A stretch of DNA of 64,000 bases from Frankia casuarinae (GTDB lineage Bacteria > Actinomycetota > Actinomycetes > Frankiales > Frankiaceae): NCBI RefSeq assembly GCF_000013345.1, contig NC_007777.1, positions 2,108,001 to 2,172,000 on the forward strand. The letters run 5' to 3'. The notes under the pieces are model-generated. The model had not been told where the DNA came from. It made no database searches and worked only from the letters and a program-made list of their open reading frames with translations. Below are positions 61,131 through 64,000 of the stretch, in pieces. The translations under genes and the position numbers were made by a program. Each line of letters starts with the position of its first letter. Within the stretch, counting starts at the first letter, position 1.

Positions 61131-61831
61131 GGGGTCGTCACCTGTTCGCCGTCGCGTGGGTCGCCCGAGTTTGTGATCGTCGTCCAGTCGTCGCCCAGGT
61201 TGCGCAGGGCGTCGAGGACGCGTTGCAGCAGCGCGTGGTCGAAGATGTCCGCATCCGGTCCGCCGTCGCTGGTGGGGGGCGGCGGGTCACGGCGCGGCAG
61301 ATCCTCGGCCGGCTTGTCCGGAAGGTGCTGGATGGGTGGCAGGTCGTGGGCGAGCGCCGCCCAGACGATCTTTCCTTTGGTGCGGTAGCCGTCGGGGGTG
61401 CGGACGCGGACTGGGTAGTAGCCGAGATCGCGGGCGAGCGCGGCGACGAGAGGCAGACCCCTGCCGTTTTCGGCGTCGGGCCCGGCGGTCCGGCGGGTTG
61501 GGCGGCCTGGGCCGCCATCCCACACCTCCACGATCAGGTCGCGGTGGCTGTAGGTCAGGCGCATCCCGATCCGGGACCTGGTGTCCTGCTCACCGTGGGG
61601 ACGGCGTGCCTCGTGGGAGGCGGCGTAGGCGTTGGTGATCAATTCTGATGTCACGCAGGTCGCGGAGTCGATCAGGCTGTCGAGGCCCCAGCGGCGCAGC
61701 TGTGCCGCGACATCGTGGCGGGCGGGTCTGACGGACTGTGGGCGGGCCGGGTAGTGCCGGATGTACTGCGGCAGCGGCTCGGCAGGCTGCTCAGGCGTGG
61801 TGGACGGGGTTATGGCGAGCACGGTGGTCAT
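61127..61831 (-). CDS. ATP-binding protein, RsbW-like HATPase
   Basis: A 234-residue GHKL-type ATPase. The N box is CVTSELITNAYAASHEARRP, the G1 box LIVEVWDGGPGRPT, and the G2 box ENGRGLPLVAALARDLGYYP. It has an N-terminal extension and a C-terminal acidic tail (FDHALLQRVLDALRNLGDDW). Similar in design to the protein at 7961, including the C-terminal VLDAL/VADAL helix. It probably acts as an anti-sigma or switch protein. ATG at 61831, overlapping the upstream stop. Confidence 0.88.
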   Translation of the reverse strand: MTTVLAITPSTTPEQPAEPLPQYIRHYPARPQSVRPARHDVAAQLRRWGLDSLIDSATCVTSELITNAYAASHEARRPHGEQDTRSRIGMRLTYSHRDLIVEVWDGGPGRPTRRTAGPDAENGRGLPLVAALARDLGYYPVRVRTPDGYRTKGKIVWAALAHDLPPIQHLPDKPAEDLPRRDPPPPTSDGGPDADIFDHALLQRVLDALRNLGDDWTTITNSGDPRDGEQVTTP

Positions 61832-62235
61832 ACGGATTCTCCTGACACGGAGGCGGAAAGCGGCCCTCGCGCTGACGCTGCGGGTGCGGCCGGGGGTGTA
61901 GGGCCACTGCCAGCCGCCCTGGACGCGACAGGCTGGGCCGGAGAGACCACGTGATCCCCGGCCGTGTCGGCGGGAGCGGTCGGGCGGTCGGGCGGGGAAT
62001 CCGGGGCACGGGCAGGGGCGGTGTCGGCGACCAGCGTCAGGTTCTGGTCTGCGAGCAGGACCAGGTCGCACGGCCATGGCCGCCCGCAGCCCGCGCAGAC
62101 GGCGCCGTGACGGACGTGGGTATCGAGCAGGCGGACCGCGGCGCCTCGAAGCCGCTCGAAGTCACGATCGAGCGGGTCGTGACCCTCGTTGTGCGGTGAC
62201 CGGCTCACCGGGGCGCGGTGCAGCGTCGTGACCAT
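61828..62235 (-). CDS. hypothetical protein with CxxC motif
   Basis: A 135-residue protein. The first half contains DFERLRGAAVRLLDTHVRHG, then VCAGCGRPWPCDLVLLAD with three Cys that could bind zinc. The second half is a Pro/Ala-rich tail, probably disordered. ATG at 62235; the stop overlaps the HATPase start (ATGA). Unknown function, possibly a partner of the HATPase. Confidence 0.65.
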   Translation of the reverse strand: MVTTLHRAPVSRSPHNEGHDPLDRDFERLRGAAVRLLDTHVRHGAVCAGCGRPWPCDLVLLADQNLTLVADTAPARAPDSPPDRPTAPADTAGDHVVSPAQPVASRAAGSGPTPPAAPAASARGPLSASVSGESV

Positions 62236-62275
62236 GAAGGTTCGCCTTCCGTGGGCGGGGTCCGCGACGGTGCAT

Positions 62276-63514
62276 TCAGCGCCGCGCGGTCGTCGTGGCC
62301 CTCTCGACGTCGTCGTCGTCCGCCGGGCGGCCGGCGAGCGCGGCCAGGGTGGCGTTCAGCGCGGGCAGAGCGCCTCGCCGGCGCAGCTCACCGGTGAGGG
62401 TCTTGACGTCGGCCAGCGCCGGCAGCGGACGAGCCGCCAGCTGGCCGATGGCCGGGTCGAGGGGCAGCGCGGCGGGCAGTGTCAGGGCGGCGACGACCGT
62501 GTCGTAGACGGTGGCCGCCCAGGTCGTCATCACGAGGGTCAGCCAGCCGTTCCACTCGGCGCCATGGGCGGCCACCCGGCCAGCAAGGTACGCCTCGATA
62601 CCCTCGACGAAGTCCGACCGCACCGTCGGTGGGCTGTCGAGGGCCAGCAGATGCAGGTGGCCAAGCAGGGTTCCGATGTCCGCGGGCTCTCCCCCCGGCC
62701 CCAGGTCAGGGGACACCAGCACCGGGCGGGACGAGGTTTCCGGGTACAGCACGTGGCGTGGTGTGAGCCCGCCGAACGCGATCCCGGTTCGGGTGACCAG
62801 CAACGGATCGAGCTGGGCGGCCAGCCGCGTGAGCCGTAGGGACAGGGTTCCCAGCAGCGCGCCCAGCTCGCCGGTCCCGGCTGGCTGCGCGGGAGCTGAA
62901 TGAAGGTGATTCACCGAGTGGGCCAATGCCTGGGCGAGAATCCGAGGGTGCGTTCGCAGGGTCGTCGGCGCGGCCACCTGCCGCAGCTGCTCCGGTGGGT
63001 CGCGGTGCAGTTCACCCAGGTCGTCCATGAGCGTCGTCAGCAGGTGCGTGAGGGCCGCCGGGCGGTCCTGGAGCCTGCTGGTCAGGCTGGCGCCGGTCAC
63101 CCACGGGGCGAACATCACCCCGCGTACCGTGGCGATCGGGCCGGCGACCCGCAGACCGCTGTAGGCGACGAGGGCGGTGAGCTGTTCGGCTTCCCGGGCG
63201 GTCGCGTCCTCCTGGGCCGTCGCGTCCGCGTCGCCCGCCTCGTCGCTCAGCACGGCGGCGAGGTCGCCGCAGTCGCCGAGCACCACGCCAGTGAGCGGTG
63301 TGCCCGCGGGGCGCAGCGTCGCGCACAGCGTCTCGGGACCGACGTGCACCTGGCGCAGGATCGCGCTGCCAGCCGTGAGCGTCGGTCCGAACGTCGTCTC
63401 GGTCCGCGGCCACAGCGCGGCGGTCGCGGCGGCGATCCGTCCCTCGGCGTGCTCCACCAGCCGGCGGACGTCGGCCGCAGGCCAGCAGGTCGAGCAGCCC
63501 GGCGGCGGGCTCAT
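62276..63514 (-). CDS. aminoglycoside-phosphotransferase-like protein, catalytic residues altered
   Basis: A 412-residue protein with the layout of a phosphotransferase/kinase-like fold. A variable N-lobe with GVMFAPWVTGASLTSRLQD comes first. A C-lobe segment GIAFGGLTPRHVLYPE stands where HGDxxxxN is expected, followed by VLVSPDLGPGGEPADIGTLL resembling the metal-binding D-x-G region. The catalytic HGD is FGG here, so phosphotransfer is doubtful. The ATG overlaps the stop of the DUF574 gene. It may be a binding or regulatory protein. Confidence 0.6.
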   Translation of the reverse strand: MSPPPGCSTCWPAADVRRLVEHAEGRIAAATAALWPRTETTFGPTLTAGSAILRQVHVGPETLCATLRPAGTPLTGVVLGDCGDLAAVLSDEAGDADATAQEDATAREAEQLTALVAYSGLRVAGPIATVRGVMFAPWVTGASLTSRLQDRPAALTHLLTTLMDDLGELHRDPPEQLRQVAAPTTLRTHPRILAQALAHSVNHLHSAPAQPAGTGELGALLGTLSLRLTRLAAQLDPLLVTRTGIAFGGLTPRHVLYPETSSRPVLVSPDLGPGGEPADIGTLLGHLHLLALDSPPTVRSDFVEGIEAYLAGRVAAHGAEWNGWLTLVMTTWAATVYDTVVAALTLPAALPLDPAIGQLAARPLPALADVKTLTGELRRRGALPALNATLAALAGRPADDDDVERATTTARR

Positions 63515-64000
63515 CGGATACGACCGACGCCGGCGTAGACCGGCAGCCGTCCGGCGGCCGTCGTCGCCCGGCGCTGCCGGTCGTCCTCCCAGCCCGGGAG
63601 CAGGACCACGCCGGGCTCGACCAGCTCGGTGCCGTCGAAGAACCCCGTCACCTGGTCCCGGTCGCGCAGCTGGAACGGCGCGGTCGTGCGCCGGTACACC
63701 TCGGCCGCGTCCGCGACGTCCCTGCCCTGCCCGTCGCCGGTGGCGTGGGTCAAGACCAGGTAACTGCCCGCCGGAAGGGCGTCGCGCAGAGAGGCGACCA
63801 GCCGTTGCGGGTCGGTGTCGTCGGGGAAGAAGTGCAGGATCGCCACGAGCAGGAGCCCGACCGGCTGGGACAGGTCCAGCAGGCCGGTGATCTCCGGGTG
63901 GGTCAGGATCTCCTCGGGCCGGGCCAAGTCGGCTTCCACCGCCAGCGCCTTTGGATTGGACGCGAGCAGGATCTGGCTGTGCGCGACCGCGACGGGGTCG
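63511..64000 (-). CDS. DUF574 SAM methyltransferase (partial)
   Basis: The C-terminal part of an S-adenosyl methyltransferase family (PF04672) protein that runs off the right edge. DPVAVAHSQILLASNPKALA, VEADLARPEEIL, LLLVAILHFFPDD, SYLVLTHATGDGQGRDVADA and TGFFDGTELVEPGVVLLPGW align with the frameshifted homologue at 23183. About 163 residues are visible. The frame is intact here. It is upstream of, and coupled to, the phosphotransferase-like gene (ATGA). Confidence 0.9.
   Translation of the reverse strand, partial: DPVAVAHSQILLASNPKALAVEADLARPEEILTHPEITGLLDLSQPVGLLLVAILHFFPDDTDPQRLVASLRDALPAGSYLVLTHATGDGQGRDVADAAEVYRRTTAPFQLRDRDQVTGFFDGTELVEPGVVLLPGWEDDRQRRATTAAGRLPVYAGVGRIR

Overview
The window is GC-rich actinobacterial DNA, most likely from Frankia or a close relative. 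The evidence is the very high GC, many GTG starts, dense ATGA/GTGA/TGATG gene overlaps, Scr1-type XRE regulators paired with DUF397 and HATPase genes, DUF574-type methyltransferases, and an FxLD-type lanthipeptide cluster. The genus is inferred from gene content; no rRNA or tRNA gene was found to confirm it. The window is accessory in character: specialised metabolism, regulators, insertion sequences and remnants of a mobile element. No core housekeeping operon and no CRISPR array is visible.

Layout. (1) 1-6760, minus strand: a small biosynthetic operon (B12-type radical SAM enzyme, sulfotransferase, methyltransferase, MFS exporter). The radical SAM gene is cut by a complete ISAs1-family element with a 10-bp target duplication. 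(2) 7350-12154: an IS6-type transposase remnant, a HATPase / Scr1-XRE / DUF397 regulatory set, an unknown protein, and a complete IS5-family element. (3) 12155-19216: a repeat-bearing non-coding stretch, then a secreted protein, a lipoprotein, an HTH protein whose gene carries four copies of a palindrome, and a replication-relaxation family protein. This looks like a remnant of an integrative or conjugative element. (4) 19217-24878, minus: an eleven-gene, mostly overlapping operon running from an epimerase-like TIM barrel through methyltransferases, a degenerate PHP protein and small membrane proteins to a ROK sugar kinase and two Imm35-like proteins. (5) 25078-31904: a frameshifted gene, nuclease/phosphatase-fold protein, aldo-keto reductase, nucleotidyltransferase, B12-type radical SAM protein and a lone TSCPD domain.

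(6) 31929-42841, minus: a second biosynthetic region with two AMP-forming ligase homologues (one lacking key motifs), an HIT protein, an Fe(II)/2OG oxygenase, a flavoprotein dehydrogenase, Nudix, P-loop kinase and a radical SAM enzyme. (7) 43158-59707: an FxLD class I lanthipeptide cluster (methyltransferase, precursor, LanB, LanC, separate elimination domain, helical protein) flanked by three modules in which an XRE regulator is followed by a pterin-dehydratase/DCoH protein. Two of these regulators share a 365-bp block that appears identical. (8) 60109-64000, minus: an operon of small proteins, a HATPase, a phosphotransferase-like protein without the usual catalytic residues, and a DUF574 methyltransferase that runs off the window.

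How the parts fit: regions 1, 6 and 7 each combine scaffold-making or activating enzymes with tailoring enzymes, so at least three natural-product pathways are plausible. The lanthipeptide is the only one whose product class can be stated with confidence.
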